Shown: positions 1 through 8,837, counted from the first letter of the stretch. The stretch: DNA of 64,000 bases from Nocardia alba NBRC 108234 (GCF_001612665.1 NZ_BDAX01000027.1:1-64000); one strand, 5' to 3'. The notes: generated from the sequence alone by a model not told the origin. Program-made: numbers and translations.

Positions 1-46
1 TCAGGCGCCGCGAAGACGCGACGAAGGAGCAATTCGCGGCGCCTGA
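1..46. repeat. Perfect 14-bp inverted repeat (hairpin)
   Basis: Bases 1-14 and 33-46 are exact reverse complements around an 18-base loop. The hairpin lies beyond the stop of the TetR-GNAT gene, which reads leftward, so it could end that transcript. There is no clear U-tract. The repeat begins at the window edge and may extend further left. Confidence 0.6.
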
Positions 47-51
47 CCGGC

Positions 52-98
52 GGGCCATTCAGGGCCGCGGACACGCGCGCGCCAGCGCGCCAACAAAC
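52..98. repeat. Dispersed 47-bp repeat, copy A
   Basis: This stretch matches 31656-31702 at 46 of 47 bases; the only difference is base 92. It contains a GC-rich self-complementary core (GCGCGCGCCAGCGCGC). Both copies are intergenic. It may be a REP-like dispersed element; no coding role is apparent. Confidence 0.7.
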
Positions 99-133
99 AC
101 AGCGTCAAACCTCTGGGACTACCGATCCCCTGA

Positions 134-1207
134 TCAGCCCCCAACCCAAGACCCCAACTCAACCCGCATACAAGCCCGCGGCCACTCATCGAGCCCATCC
201 TCGATCTCGCTCCCCCGTATCGCCCGCAAACCCGGCGTCTCATCCCCCGGCGCGATATACCTGAACCCGAGACGCTCGTAGTAGGGCCCGTTCCACGCAA
301 CCTGGGTGAACGTAGTGAGCGTCATCTCCTCGAACCCATTGCGCACACCCCAAGCGACCGCACAGTCGATCAGCCGCTTACCGATCCGCGCCCCCGCGTA
401 GGCCGGATCGACCGACACCTGCTCGATATGCGGCCGCCCGTCCACCATCCCGAGAACCAGATACCCCACCGGATGATCGTTGTCGTCCGGCCACACCCAA
501 GCACGCCCGTCAACAACGAAGGCCCGCAACGTCTCCCACGACGGCGGCTCGTCCTCGGCGACCGCGATCATGCCCACCTCCGCGAACGGCGCACCGGCCC
601 GCCGCTCGATCTCCCGCAGCGCCGCGATCTCGTCCGCACGCGCGAGCCGAGCAGGTCCACCACCGGCCGGAGTGCCGACGATCCCGTTGAGCAGCGCGCG
701 CAGTGCCCAGCGCGCCCGGAGGTCACCGCTGGTGCGCCGCACGGACTCGGCCGCGATATGCCGGTAGATCAGGTCGACCGCCCAGGCGGCGGTCGTCGAG
801 TCGAGCCCGCCGTCGCGCAGGAGAATCAGCAACCGCTCGATCAGTCCGAGGGCGTGTTCGGTGGTGGGGAACCGACCGAAGGCGACGAACGCGAGACCGT
901 CGTGACGGCCGAGCGCGTCGATCGCGGACTCGACCAGTCGAGTCACCCGCGCACGCCAGTCACCCGCGGCGGGGACCTCCACCTGGGACAGGACGTGGTC
1001 GAGCATGCCGGTCAGCAGATCGTCGCGGTGCGCGACGTAGACGTAGAGCGACGCGGCGCCGGTGTCGAGCTCCTTGGCGACCCGGCGCATGGTGAGCGCC
1101 GCCGAGCCCTCGGTGTCGAGGACGCGCAATCCGGTCTCGATGACGAGGTCGCGGCTCAACGGAACTTTCGCCGGTCGGTCCCGGCGACTGACGGGTGCGG
1201 CGTTCAT
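134..1207 (-). CDS. TetR-family regulator fused to a GNAT acetyltransferase
   Basis: One uninterrupted 357-residue frame holds two modules. Residues about 14-170 are a TetR/AcrR regulator with a DNA-binding helix-turn-helix near residues 30-65 (core LTMRRVAKELDTGAASLYVYV) followed by the helical ligand-binding region, which breaks off earlier than in a typical TetR protein. Residues about 185-345 are a GNAT N-acetyltransferase, with the acetyl-CoA loop near AGARIGKRLI and the C-terminal YYERLGF signature. The start beside MNAAPVSRRDRP is the first ATG of the frame. The gene is divergent from the FHA gene, and tandem operator-like repeats lie just upstream. The domain assignments are family knowledge; a ligand or substrate shared by the two halves is inference. 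Confidence 0.85.
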   Translation of the reverse strand: MNAAPVSRRDRPAKVPLSRDLVIETGLRVLDTEGSAALTMRRVAKELDTGAASLYVYVAHRDDLLTGMLDHVLSQVEVPAAGDWRARVTRLVESAIDALGRHDGLAFVAFGRFPTTEHALGLIERLLILLRDGGLDSTTAAWAVDLIYRHIAAESVRRTSGDLRARWALRALLNGIVGTPAGGGPARLARADEIAALREIERRAGAPFAEVGMIAVAEDEPPSWETLRAFVVDGRAWVWPDDNDHPVGYLVLGMVDGRPHIEQVSVDPAYAGARIGKRLIDCAVAWGVRNGFEEMTLTTFTQVAWNGPYYERLGFRYIAPGDETPGLRAIRGSEIEDGLDEWPRACMRVELGSWVGG

Positions 1208-1227
1208 GCGCCGATCCTACGCGGCGC

Positions 1228-1257
1228 ACGAACATCGTTTCCTACGAACGTCGTTCG
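1228..1257. promoter_or_regulatory. Tandem TetR-operator-like repeats
   Basis: The units ACGAACATCGTTT (1228-1240) and ACGAACGTCGTTC (1244-1256) repeat with a 16-base period. The second contains the perfect palindrome CGAACG-T-CGTTCG (1245-1257). They start about 20 bases from the TetR-GNAT start codon, inside the divergent intergenic region, so autoregulation and control of the FHA gene are plausible. The site call is inference from symmetry and position. Confidence 0.55.
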
Positions 1258-1388
1258 AAGTTCACCTGCGAACCCTGTCCCCGAGCGCCAGTCCATCTAT
1301 GCTGGCTGCGGAGACCTAGGTCGCGGTCTGCCGCACAGAGGGGGTCGGCCGTGGCAGCGGTGAAGGCCATTCCGACAAGGAGGCGTTG

Positions 1389-2585
1389 ATGCACGCGCAT
1401 TCGTCCACCGTGGCCATCGTGCCGGGGACCGGGATCGTCGCTCGATTCGGCGATGTCGTCGTCTATCTGGCCGGGGAGACACCGTCGACCGATCGGTTAC
1501 TCGGCGCGGTGGAAACCGTCGCCAACAGCACCGCGGCCAGCGCACCCGGCGCGGCGCTGGCGCAGCGCCTGGCGGGCGTGGTGTTCGGCGGCGCTTCTGC
1601 CCCACCACCTTTCGGTGTGCTCGCCCCCACCGCCGACGGGATGCTGATCCTGTTGCGCGGCGCGGTGATCGCCGAGATCTCCGGCGCGGAGGGCAACCGC
1701 CGCCTCGCCGGCGACCGGGCCTTCACCTGGGTCGACGAGATCATCCGCGAACCGGTCCGCCGGATCGCGGTCGGTGCCGAGATGGCCGACCCGACCAGCG
1801 CCAATCCTCGCACCGATCTGCGCGCGGGCATCGTCACCGGCAACGGTTTCGTGCTCAACCTCGGCCGACGCCGCAATCCCCCGCCGCGTCGGGTCGAATC
1901 CGTCGACGAGCCCGCGCCGACGGAGGCCACCGGCTTCCAAGCCCTGCGTCCCTCGCGACCCACCGATACCAGCGACGCGCTGCCCGCCACCGCGGGATTC
2001 CCGGCACCGACCCCCGATCACCCCGCCACCTCGGGTCTGGCGACCGACGCGGGCCGACCTGACAGCGAGACGGTGAGCACGGGCAGCCGGCCGCTCACCG
2101 GCGACGTCGCCCTCAACTCCGAGGGCGTCACCGTGAGCACCGGTCCACGCAACTCACCCGGCGCCAACAGTCCCCGCGCCTGGTCCCAGGCACTCGATGC
2201 CGCCCAGCGCTCCGAACCGATCGCGTTGAGCAAGGCCGCCTCGCCCCACAGTGGTTCACGCGGCGCCCTGGTCACCGAAGACGGGCTGAGCTACCCGCTG
2301 GACCGGCCCTACGTGCTCGGCCGCAACCCCTCGGGGGAGGAATCGGTCCGCGCTTCCGCGGCGACGCCGATCCTGATCGAACGCGATCGGCTCGTCTCCC
2401 GGGTCCATGCCTTCGTGGCCCCCGACCGTGGCAAGGTATTCGTCCGCGAGGCCCCCGCGACCTCCGGAACATTCTTCGCCGCCCCCGACAGCGACCGCTG
2501 GTCACGCGTGGGCACCCTCCCGATCGAATTGCAACCGGGATGGCGCCTGCGGATCAACGACTTCCTGCTGACCTACTGCGTGTAA
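1389..2585 (+). CDS. FHA-domain protein
   Basis: A 398-residue soluble protein. The last ~110 residues form a forkhead-associated phosphothreonine-binding domain: YVLGRNPSGEE carries the conserved G-R, RLVSRVHAFV the S-x-x-H, and SGTF the strand near the C-terminus. The N-terminal ~150 residues (VARFGDVVVYL onward) resemble the phosphatase-like domains found with FHA modules but have no recognisable catalytic set. Residues ~160-290 are a Pro/Ser/Thr-rich linker. The ATG at 1389 follows AAGGAGG (1377-1383) with ideal spacing; a TTG one codon earlier is less likely. It probably acts in Ser/Thr-kinase signalling; no kinase gene is nearby. Confidence 0.8.
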   Translation: MHAHSSTVAIVPGTGIVARFGDVVVYLAGETPSTDRLLGAVETVANSTAASAPGAALAQRLAGVVFGGASAPPPFGVLAPTADGMLILLRGAVIAEISGAEGNRRLAGDRAFTWVDEIIREPVRRIAVGAEMADPTSANPRTDLRAGIVTGNGFVLNLGRRRNPPPRRVESVDEPAPTEATGFQALRPSRPTDTSDALPATAGFPAPTPDHPATSGLATDAGRPDSETVSTGSRPLTGDVALNSEGVTVSTGPRNSPGANSPRAWSQALDAAQRSEPIALSKAASPHSGSRGALVTEDGLSYPLDRPYVLGRNPSGEESVRASAATPILIERDRLVSRVHAFVAPDRGKVFVREAPATSGTFFAAPDSDRWSRVGTLPIELQPGWRLRINDFLLTYCV

Positions 2586-2663
2586 ATCACCTACTGGGTG
2601 TCACTCACAGACCATCCCGACGCCCGTGCGTCCAGCACCACGGGCGTCGGATCGCGAATCGGC

Positions 2664-2978
2664 TCAGGCCTCGAGGGCGTCGAGCAGGGCCGCGCGCTGA
2701 CGAGCGCCGAGGCCACCGATGCGACGATCCTCGGGAATCTCGGCCTGATCCATCAGCTTGGCGGCCTTGACCGGGCCGACGCCCGGTAGTGCCTTGATCA
2801 CAGCAGCGACCTTGGTCTTCTTCACCAGGTCGTCGCTGTCGGCTTTCTTGAGCAGATCGGCGACGGTGACCTTGCCCTCCTTCACCTGGCCGATCAGTTC
2901 CGAGCGCGCCTTGCGCACGGCAGCCGCTTTGGCCAACGCCTCGGTGCGCTGTTCGGCGGTCATCGTAGGCAGTGCCAT
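2664..2978 (-). CDS. mihF: Actinobacterial integration host factor (mIHF family)
   Basis: A 104-residue nucleoid-associated DNA-binding protein. It has the family start MALPTMTAEQR, a long basic helix (AAAVRKARSELI), and the helix-hairpin-helix region ALPGVGPVKAAKLM followed by RRIGGLGARQRAALL. The ATG at 2978 has a GGAGGAG ribosome site. Family proteins bend DNA and condense the chromosome. As I recall them, mycobacterial and Streptomyces orthologues read GKMKVSALLE..LPGVGKVRA and sit beside gmk; this one reads KKTKVAAVIKALPGVGPVKA and has neither gmk nor pyrF beside it. It may therefore be a second, divergent paralogue rather than the essential copy. Confidence 0.75.
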   Translation of the reverse strand: MALPTMTAEQRTEALAKAAAVRKARSELIGQVKEGKVTVADLLKKADSDDLVKKTKVAAVIKALPGVGPVKAAKLMDQAEIPEDRRIGGLGARQRAALLDALEA

Positions 2979-3454
2979 GTCTCCTCCGCTTCCACTCGTC
3001 ACTCGAACATCTGATTGCCGGACCGAGTAAACAGCACGAAATCGGCAGCACCAGTCCGACACACCGCGAGGATACGCCGATGAGTTTTGCTTGCCGAACC
3101 CGTCGTATTCAGTGAAGGGCCCGCGAAGACGGACTAAACGGACGAAATGACAATCGCAGCCGATCGCCGTAACACCACGGTGACCAGCAACGACACATCA
3201 TCAGAAGCATTTTTACGGGATCAAGGTTCAACGGCGAACCACGGAGGATCAACGAAGCTCCTCGGCCCGGGCGCGACCGGTTCTCGAACGGTCGTCACCG
3301 TCTCCCGTGTTGGGAATATCGACAGCTACACAGTTGTGCGCCAGACATTTTCAGCGCCCACCGGTCGAGCAATTCGGGCCCGCGGGTGTCGCCTCCCCGC
3401 TCGATGCGCAAGAATGACGCGACCCGGCGAACCATTTTGCTACCTGGAGTTGCG
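2979..3454. other. 476-bp intergenic region, lower GC
   Basis: This is the divergent spacer between the mIHF-like gene and the membrane-protein gene. It is noticeably richer in A and T than its flanks (for example around 3190-3240 and 3310-3360). I see no convincing gene: the frames across it lack a ribosome site and normal codon bias. It is long enough to hold promoters for both flanking genes or an unrecognised small RNA. Confidence 0.5.
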
Positions 3455-4270
3455 ATGCGCGAGGAACACCCGCTCGATCACGAGGTAACCGCTCTACCCG
3501 TGCGAGTGGAACGGGCCAGGCGTCGCATCGCCTATCAGTCCGATCCGGCACTGACCGACGCGCTGTCGGAGGACGAGTTGCGCGCCGAGCGCGAACTCGC
3601 CGAGAAGATCCGTACCTACGAGCGCGATCAGCGCTGGAAGCACATCAAGGCCGCTTCCTCGCACGCCGACCGTTTGCGGGAAACCACCGCGGAGCTCGAG
3701 CGCGCCGAGATGTCGGACCTGATGCTGGCCCGCAAGGCCATCGCCGCGCAACGGCGCGAGTCCAATCCGCGCGCCCGGCTCGCCTCGCTCTATCAGCACC
3801 GCACCTGGTCGCTGCGGGCGCTGGCGGGCGTGGTGATCACGGGCATGCTGTGGTCGGCGGTGAACGTCCAGCACAACATCGCTCCCGGCGGCCCCACCGA
3901 TCCGCTCTACTGGGCCAGTTTCGGTCTGGAGGCGATGATCAGCGTGTGTCTGATCATCATCATGATCGGCACCACGCGAGTGGCCGAGTGGGGCGTGATG
4001 GGCAACCGCAACCAGGTTCTGATCGCGGAGCTGTTCCTGCTCACCCTGACCATCGCGCTCAACACCTATCCACACCTGAGCACACAGCACTGGTACGACG
4101 CCGCTGTGCACGCGGTGGCCCCGGTGATGATCGGTGTCGCACTGCTCATCCACAATGCCGCCAGTGCCCGCTACAGCACCGCGATCGTGCGTGCCAGCGC
4201 GGAGATCCCGGCAGACGACGGTGAGGATCTCCTCGCCGCGCCGAGCATGGGCAATCCGGCCGTCCACTAG
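3455..4270 (+). CDS. Four-helix membrane protein with coiled-coil N-terminus
   Basis: A 271-residue protein. Residues 1-115 are hydrophilic, charged and strongly helical (EDELRAERELAEKIRTYERD), probably a cytoplasmic coiled coil. Four hydrophobic helices follow at about 119-138, 151-173, 186-206 and 215-233, then a short polar tail. The layout recalls DUF2637-type proteins of actinobacterial mobile elements and Spd proteins, but I cannot confirm membership. The start at 3455 has a CTGGAG site; earlier ATGs lie in sequence without coding character. The gene converges on clpX across a strong hairpin. Function unknown. Confidence 0.7.
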   Translation: MREEHPLDHEVTALPVRVERARRRIAYQSDPALTDALSEDELRAERELAEKIRTYERDQRWKHIKAASSHADRLRETTAELERAEMSDLMLARKAIAAQRRESNPRARLASLYQHRTWSLRALAGVVITGMLWSAVNVQHNIAPGGPTDPLYWASFGLEAMISVCLIIIMIGTTRVAEWGVMGNRNQVLIAELFLLTLTIALNTYPHLSTQHWYDAAVHAVAPVMIGVALLIHNAASARYSTAIVRASAEIPADDGEDLLAAPSMGNPAVH

Positions 4271-4289
4271 CGCGCCGACACACACAGCG

Positions 4290-4324
4290 AAGGGCCCCTC
4301 CGGATCAGATCCGAAGGGGCCCTT
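4290..4324. terminator. Bidirectional hairpin terminator
   Basis: A 16-bp stem with one mismatch pairs 4290-4305 with 4309-4324 (AAGGGCCCCT core). It sits between the convergent membrane-protein gene and clpX, flanked by short A and T runs, so it can terminate both. Confidence 0.8.
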
Positions 4325-4337
4325 TGCCGTTGGTTTG

Positions 4338-5618
4338 TTACGCCGACTTCTCGCGACGCTCCGCACGCTGCGCCTTGCGCGGCACGATCGTCGGAAGCAC
4401 GTTGTCGATGACGGTATCGGCGTTCACGACCACCTTGGCGACGTCGTCGCGGCCCGGGATGTCGTACATCACCGGCAGCAGGACTTCCTCCATGATGGCG
4501 CGCAGGCCGCGAGCGCCGGTGCCACGCAGGATCGCCTGGTCGGCGATGGCCTCGAGCGCGTCAGCGGTGAACTCGAGGTCGACGCCGTCCATCTCGAACA
4601 GGCGAACGTACTGCTTGACCAGTGCGTTCTTCGGTTCGGACAGGATGGTGACCAGTGATTCCTTGTCCAGGTTCGTCACCGAGGCGACGATGGGCAGGCG
4701 GCCGATGAACTCGGGGATCAGACCGAACTTGATCAGATCCTCGGGCATCACGTCGGCGAAGTGGTCGTCGGTGTCGACCTCGGCCTTGGAGCGCACCTCG
4801 GCGCCGAAGCCGATGCCGCGATGACCGGTGCGGTCGGAGATGATCTTCTCCAGGCCCGCGAAGGCTCCCGCCACGATGAACAGCACATTGGTGGTGTCGA
4901 TCTGGATGAACTCCTGGTGCGGGTGCTTGCGACCGCCCTGCGGCGGCACACTCGCCTGGGTGCCTTCCAGGATCTTCAGCAGCGCCTGCTGCACACCCTC
5001 ACCGGACACATCGCGGGTGATCGACGGGTTCTCGCTCTTGCGGGCGATCTTGTCGACCTCGTCGATGTAGATGATGCCGGTCTCGGCGCGCTTGACGTCG
5101 TAGTCGGCGGCCTGGATCAGCTTCAGCAGAATGTTCTCGACGTCCTCGCCGACGTAGCCCGCCTCGGTGAGCGCGGTGGCGTCGGCGATGGCGAACGGCA
5201 CGTTCAGCATCTTGGCCAGAGTCTGCGCGAGGTAGGTCTTACCGCAGCCGGTGGGGCCGAGCATCAAGATGTTCGACTTCATCAGCTCGACGGCCTCACC
5301 GCGGCTGTCGCGGCCCTTGTCGCCCGCCTGGATGCGCTTGTAGTGGTTGTAGACCGCGACGGCGAGGGTCCGCTTCGCGGTGTCCTGGCCGATCACGTAG
5401 TTCTCGAGGAAATCCCGGATCTCCGAAGGCTTGGGCAACTCGTCGAGCTTCACTTCGCTCGACTCGGCCAACTCTTCTTCGATGATCTCGTTGCACAGAT
5501 CGATGCACTCGTCGCAGATATACACCCCAGGGCCCGCGATGAGCTTCTTGACCTGCTTCTGGCTCTTTCCGCAGAACGAGCACTTCAGCAGATCGCCGCC
5601 GTCTCCGATGCGCGCCAT
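4338..5618 (-). CDS. clpX: ATP-dependent Clp protease ATP-binding subunit ClpX
   Basis: A 426-residue AAA+ unfoldase that feeds substrates to ClpP. The N-terminal zinc domain has Cys13, Cys16, Cys35 and Cys38. Walker A is GPTGCGKT, Walker B is IIYIDEVDKI, and the ClpP-docking loop reads HRGIGFG. Length equals the mycobacterial protein when started at MARIGDGGD (5618); the 26 upstream codons lack homology. A terminator after clpP2 separates it from the clpP genes, so it likely has its own promoter in the 240-bp gap, as in mycobacteria. Confidence 0.98.
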   Translation of the reverse strand: MARIGDGGDLLKCSFCGKSQKQVKKLIAGPGVYICDECIDLCNEIIEEELAESSEVKLDELPKPSEIRDFLENYVIGQDTAKRTLAVAVYNHYKRIQAGDKGRDSRGEAVELMKSNILMLGPTGCGKTYLAQTLAKMLNVPFAIADATALTEAGYVGEDVENILLKLIQAADYDVKRAETGIIYIDEVDKIARKSENPSITRDVSGEGVQQALLKILEGTQASVPPQGGRKHPHQEFIQIDTTNVLFIVAGAFAGLEKIISDRTGHRGIGFGAEVRSKAEVDTDDHFADVMPEDLIKFGLIPEFIGRLPIVASVTNLDKESLVTILSEPKNALVKQYVRLFEMDGVDLEFTADALEAIADQAILRGTGARGLRAIMEEVLLPVMYDIPGRDDVAKVVVNADTVIDNVLPTIVPRKAQRAERREKSA

Positions 5619-5813
5619 CTCGTAGGTCCCTACTTCCTTGTCCGAGTGCGACCGTCGTCCCCCGATTGGGCCGGAAATACGTCTCGGTGCCGTCAATCAG
5701 AGCAATGGTCCCTGAGTCGACCGTACCTGTTGTGCGCGAGACAGGTCGACAACTCGCGCATGTTCGATGTGAAGGGTTGTGCGGGTCCCCACCATTGTGA
5801 GCCACCGCGGGTG

Positions 5814-5855
5814 AAAAAGCCGGGCCCGCCGCCCAGATCAGGACAGCGGGCCCGG
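5814..5855 (-). terminator. Rho-independent terminator of clpP1-clpP2
   Basis: A perfect 10-bp stem (5820-5829 with 5846-5855, CCGGGCCCGC arm) begins five bases beyond the clpP2 stop. On the minus strand it is followed by a run of five T residues. Confidence 0.85.
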
Positions 5856-5860
5856 GCGTG

Positions 5861-6526
5861 TCACTTCTGTCCGCTGAGCTTGCGGTAGTCGAAGACCTGG
5901 TCGATGATGCCGTAATCCTTGGCTTCCTCGGCGGTCAGGATCTTGTCGCGGTCGGTGTCCTTGCGGACCTGTTCCTCGGGCTTGCCGGTGTGGCGCGAGA
6001 TGGTGACTTCCATCAGGCGACGCATGCGCTCGATCTCGGCCGCGGCGATCTCGAGGTCCGATACCTGACCCTGCACACCGCCGGAGGACGGCTGGTGGAT
6101 CAGGATGCGCGCGTTGGGCAGCGCGGCGCGCTTACCGGGGGCGCCCGCGGCCAGCAGCACCGCGGCGGCGGAGGCGGCCTGACCCAGGCAGACGGTGACC
6201 ACGTCGGGGCGCACGTACTGCATGGTGTCGTAGATCGCCATCAGCGCGGTGAACGAACCACCGGGCGAGTTGATGTACATGGTGATGTCGCGGTCGGGGT
6301 CCTGGGACTCCAGCACCAGCAGCTGCGCCATGATGTCGTTGGCCGAGACGTCGTCCACCTGGTTACCCAGGAAGATGATGCGCTCCTCGAACAGCTTGTT
6401 GTACGGGTCGGAGGTCTTGACGCCGAACGAAGTCTGCTCGGTGAACTGCGGCAGGATGTAGCGCGACTGCGGCAGTCCCGCGGCGGAGCCGCCATGACCG
6501 GCGCGCGGGTCGAAGAGGTTGGCCAT
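5861..6526 (-). CDS. clpP2: ATP-dependent Clp protease proteolytic subunit ClpP2
   Basis: A 221-residue serine peptidase subunit. The nucleophile lies in GQAASAAAVLL, the His in ILIHQPSSGG and the Asp in DTDRDKILTA; the INSPGG oxyanion strand is intact. NKLFEERIIFLGNQVDD identifies it as the mycobacterial ClpP2 type. The ATG at 6526 (MANLFDP) follows GGAGA. It is 43 bp downstream of clpP1, forming the pair whose products assemble as a mixed ClpP1P2 barrel with ClpX or ClpC1. Confidence 0.97.
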   Translation of the reverse strand: MANLFDPRAGHGGSAAGLPQSRYILPQFTEQTSFGVKTSDPYNKLFEERIIFLGNQVDDVSANDIMAQLLVLESQDPDRDITMYINSPGGSFTALMAIYDTMQYVRPDVVTVCLGQAASAAAVLLAAGAPGKRAALPNARILIHQPSSGGVQGQVSDLEIAAAEIERMRRLMEVTISRHTGKPEEQVRKDTDRDKILTAEEAKDYGIIDQVFDYRKLSGQK

Positions 6527-6569
6527 CTTTATCTCCAAGCTTGTCTCGAGTGAGGGGGGACGGCGGCGG

Positions 6570-7145
6570 TTACTTCGCCTGGTTCGCGTGCGTGACCACG
6601 TGGTCGATGAAGCCGTATTCGAGGGCTTCCTTCGCCGTGAACCAACGGTCGCGGTCCGCGTCCTCGGTCACCTGCTCCACCGACTTGCCGGTGTGCAGCG
6701 ACTGCAGTTCGTTGAGCTCACGCTTGGTGTGGGCGAACTGCTCGGCCATGATCGCGATATCGGCCGCCGAACCACCGATGCCCGCCGACGGCTGGTGCAT
6801 CATGATCCGGGTGTGCGGCAGCGCGAAACGCTTGCCCTTGGTACCCGCGGTGAGCAGGAACTGTCCCATCGACGCGGCCAGACCCATCGCGACGGTCTTG
6901 ATGTCGCACTCGGCGAACTGCATCGTGTCGTAGATGGCCATGCCCGCGGTGACCGAGCCACCGGGCGAGTTGATGTAGAGCGCGATGTCCTTGGTCGCGT
7001 CCTCGGCCGAGAGCAGCAGGATCTGCGCGCAGATCTTGTTCGCGATCTCATCATCGACCTGGGTGCCCAGGAAGATGATGCGCTCGCGAAGCAGCCGTTC
7101 GTATACGGAATCACTGAGGTTGAGTCCAGCGGTAGCGGCTGTCAT
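6570..7145 (-). CDS. clpP1: ATP-dependent Clp protease proteolytic subunit ClpP1
   Basis: A 191-residue ClpP subunit with Ser in GLAASMGQFLL, His in IMMHQPSAGIGG and Asp in DADRDRWFTA. It is the first gene of the clpP1-clpP2 pair. The ATG at 7145 has an AGGCAGGGG site four bases upstream; a GTG at 7169 with an AAGGCAGG site would add eight residues and is also possible. ClpP1 is N-terminally processed in mycobacteria, so the start matters little to the mature subunit. tig lies 167 bp upstream on the same strand. Confidence 0.95.
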   Translation of the reverse strand: MTAATAGLNLSDSVYERLLRERIIFLGTQVDDEIANKICAQILLLSAEDATKDIALYINSPGGSVTAGMAIYDTMQFAECDIKTVAMGLAASMGQFLLTAGTKGKRFALPHTRIMMHQPSAGIGGSAADIAIMAEQFAHTKRELNELQSLHTGKSVEQVTEDADRDRWFTAKEALEYGFIDHVVTHANQAK

Positions 7146-7312
7146 GACCCCTGCCTGGTTGATCGTCACGGATACCTGCCTTCTCTTCTCACCGATTGCT
7201 ACGGCCATACGAATACGGTTCGTCGTCACAAACACTAACGAAGGAGGGCGGCACCGAACTCCCGGCGCCGCCCCTATTCGCTCACAGCGCAATCAAATCA
7301 CGCCGCCGAAAC

Positions 7313-8683
7313 CTACTCGGCAGCGGCTTCGTCCAGCTCGATTTCAGCGGATTCCGCAGGGTCACCGAACATTTCGGTGGTGTCGACCACATTGCCCTCG
7401 GAGTCGGTGACCTTCACCTGACCGACAACTCCGGCCAGCGCCTTGCCGCGTCGCACATCGGCGAAGACCGCGCCCAGCTGACCCGCCTGCTGCACCTGCT
7501 GGATGAACTGCTCCGGCGACATGCCGTAACGCTGCGCCTGGAACAGGATTCGCTCGGTCAGCTCCTGCTGGCCGACCTGGGTGTTCTCGGCCTCGGCGAT
7601 GGCGTCGAGCAGCAGCTGGGTCTTCACCGACTTCTCGGCGGCTTCCTGGGTGTCCTTGTCGAACTCCTCGCGGGAGGAGCCCTGTGCCTCGAGCGCCTCG
7701 GCCAGCTTGGCGTCGTCGTGGTCGAAACCGTGGACGGCGTCGTGGACCACGGCGTCGACCTCGGCCTTGACGACGGCCTCGGGCAGCGGGACCTCGACGG
7801 TCTCGAGCAGTGCGTCGAGCACCTTGTCCCGGATCGAACCGGCCTGCTCGACCTTCTTGACGCGCTCGACGCGGCCCTTCAGGTCTTCCTTGAGCTCGTC
7901 GATGGTGTCGAACTCGCTGGCCAGCTGGGCGAACTCGTCGTCGGCCTCGGGCAGCTCGCGCTCCTTGACCGACTGCACGGTCACGGTGATCACGGCTTCC
8001 TTGCCTGCGTGGTCGCCCGCCACCAGGGTGGAGGTGAACTCCTTGGACTCGCCGGCGTTCAGGCCGATGACCGCCTCGTCGAGGCCCTCGATCAGCTGAC
8101 CCGAACCGACCTCGTGCGACAGGCCGGTGGTGGCCGCCTCGGGGACGTCGGCACCGTCGACGGTGGCCGACAGGTCGATCGACACGAAGTCGCCGTCGGC
8201 CACGGCGCGCTCGACACCGGTGAGGGTGCCGAAGCGCTGACGCAGCGAGGTGAGCTGCTCTTCGATGTCGTCGTCACCGATGGTGAAGGAATCGACGGTC
8301 ACCTCGATGCCCGAGTAGTCGGGCAGGGTGATCTCGGGGCGCACGTCGACCTCGGCGGTGAAGGCCAGCTCCGTGCCGTCTTCGATCTTGGTGATCTCGA
8401 TCTCGGGCTGGCCGATGACCTTGACCTCCGAGGTCTGGACGGCTTCGGCGTACTTGTTCGGCAGCGCGTCGTTGACGACCTGCTCGAGCACGGCGCCACG
8501 GCCGACACGCGTCTCGATCAGCTTGGCCGGAGCCTTGCCGGGACGGAAGCCGGGAATCTTGACCTGCTGCGCCAGCGCCTTGTAGGCCTTGTCGAAGTCG
8601 GGCTTCAGCTCCTCGAAGGGCACCTCGACGTTGATCCGGACCCGGGTCGGGCTCAGCTGCTCGACGGTGCTCTTCACGGACAT
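7313..8683 (-). CDS. tig: Trigger factor
   Basis: A 456-residue ribosome-associated chaperone and prolyl isomerase. The N-terminal ribosome-binding domain carries the signature GFRPGKAPAK; the middle FKBP-like domain starts near DGDFVSIDLSA; the C-terminal helical arms end in an acidic tail. The ATG at 8683 (MSVKSTVEQL) has an AAGGAG site. Upstream placement to clpP1-clpP2 is the usual actinobacterial arrangement, coupling nascent-chain folding with protein turnover. Confidence 0.97.
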   Translation of the reverse strand: MSVKSTVEQLSPTRVRINVEVPFEELKPDFDKAYKALAQQVKIPGFRPGKAPAKLIETRVGRGAVLEQVVNDALPNKYAEAVQTSEVKVIGQPEIEITKIEDGTELAFTAEVDVRPEITLPDYSGIEVTVDSFTIGDDDIEEQLTSLRQRFGTLTGVERAVADGDFVSIDLSATVDGADVPEAATTGLSHEVGSGQLIEGLDEAVIGLNAGESKEFTSTLVAGDHAGKEAVITVTVQSVKERELPEADDEFAQLASEFDTIDELKEDLKGRVERVKKVEQAGSIRDKVLDALLETVEVPLPEAVVKAEVDAVVHDAVHGFDHDDAKLAEALEAQGSSREEFDKDTQEAAEKSVKTQLLLDAIAEAENTQVGQQELTERILFQAQRYGMSPEQFIQQVQQAGQLGAVFADVRRGKALAGVVGQVKVTDSEGNVVDTTEMFGDPAESAEIELDEAAAE

Positions 8684-8837
8684 ACTCCTTGGTTCGTAGT
8701 TCATGGTGGTGTCCCCGCGGGGGGCGACGCGCCAAAGTCAGGCACGGCTAAGCCAGGTGCGGCGCATAACGCGCATCCCGACCAGGGTAGTTGACCGACC
8801 GCACGGCCGCGCAATCGGTGTTTGGTTGAGGGCGGCG

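Noticed and set aside
3147..3488. A 113-codon plus-strand frame in the mIHF/membrane-protein spacer
   Set aside because: No ribosome site, weak codon bias, and overlap with the start of the membrane-protein gene.
7196..8794. A 532-codon plus-strand frame opposite tig
   Set aside because: Shadow of trigger factor; the true gene has family signatures and a ribosome site.
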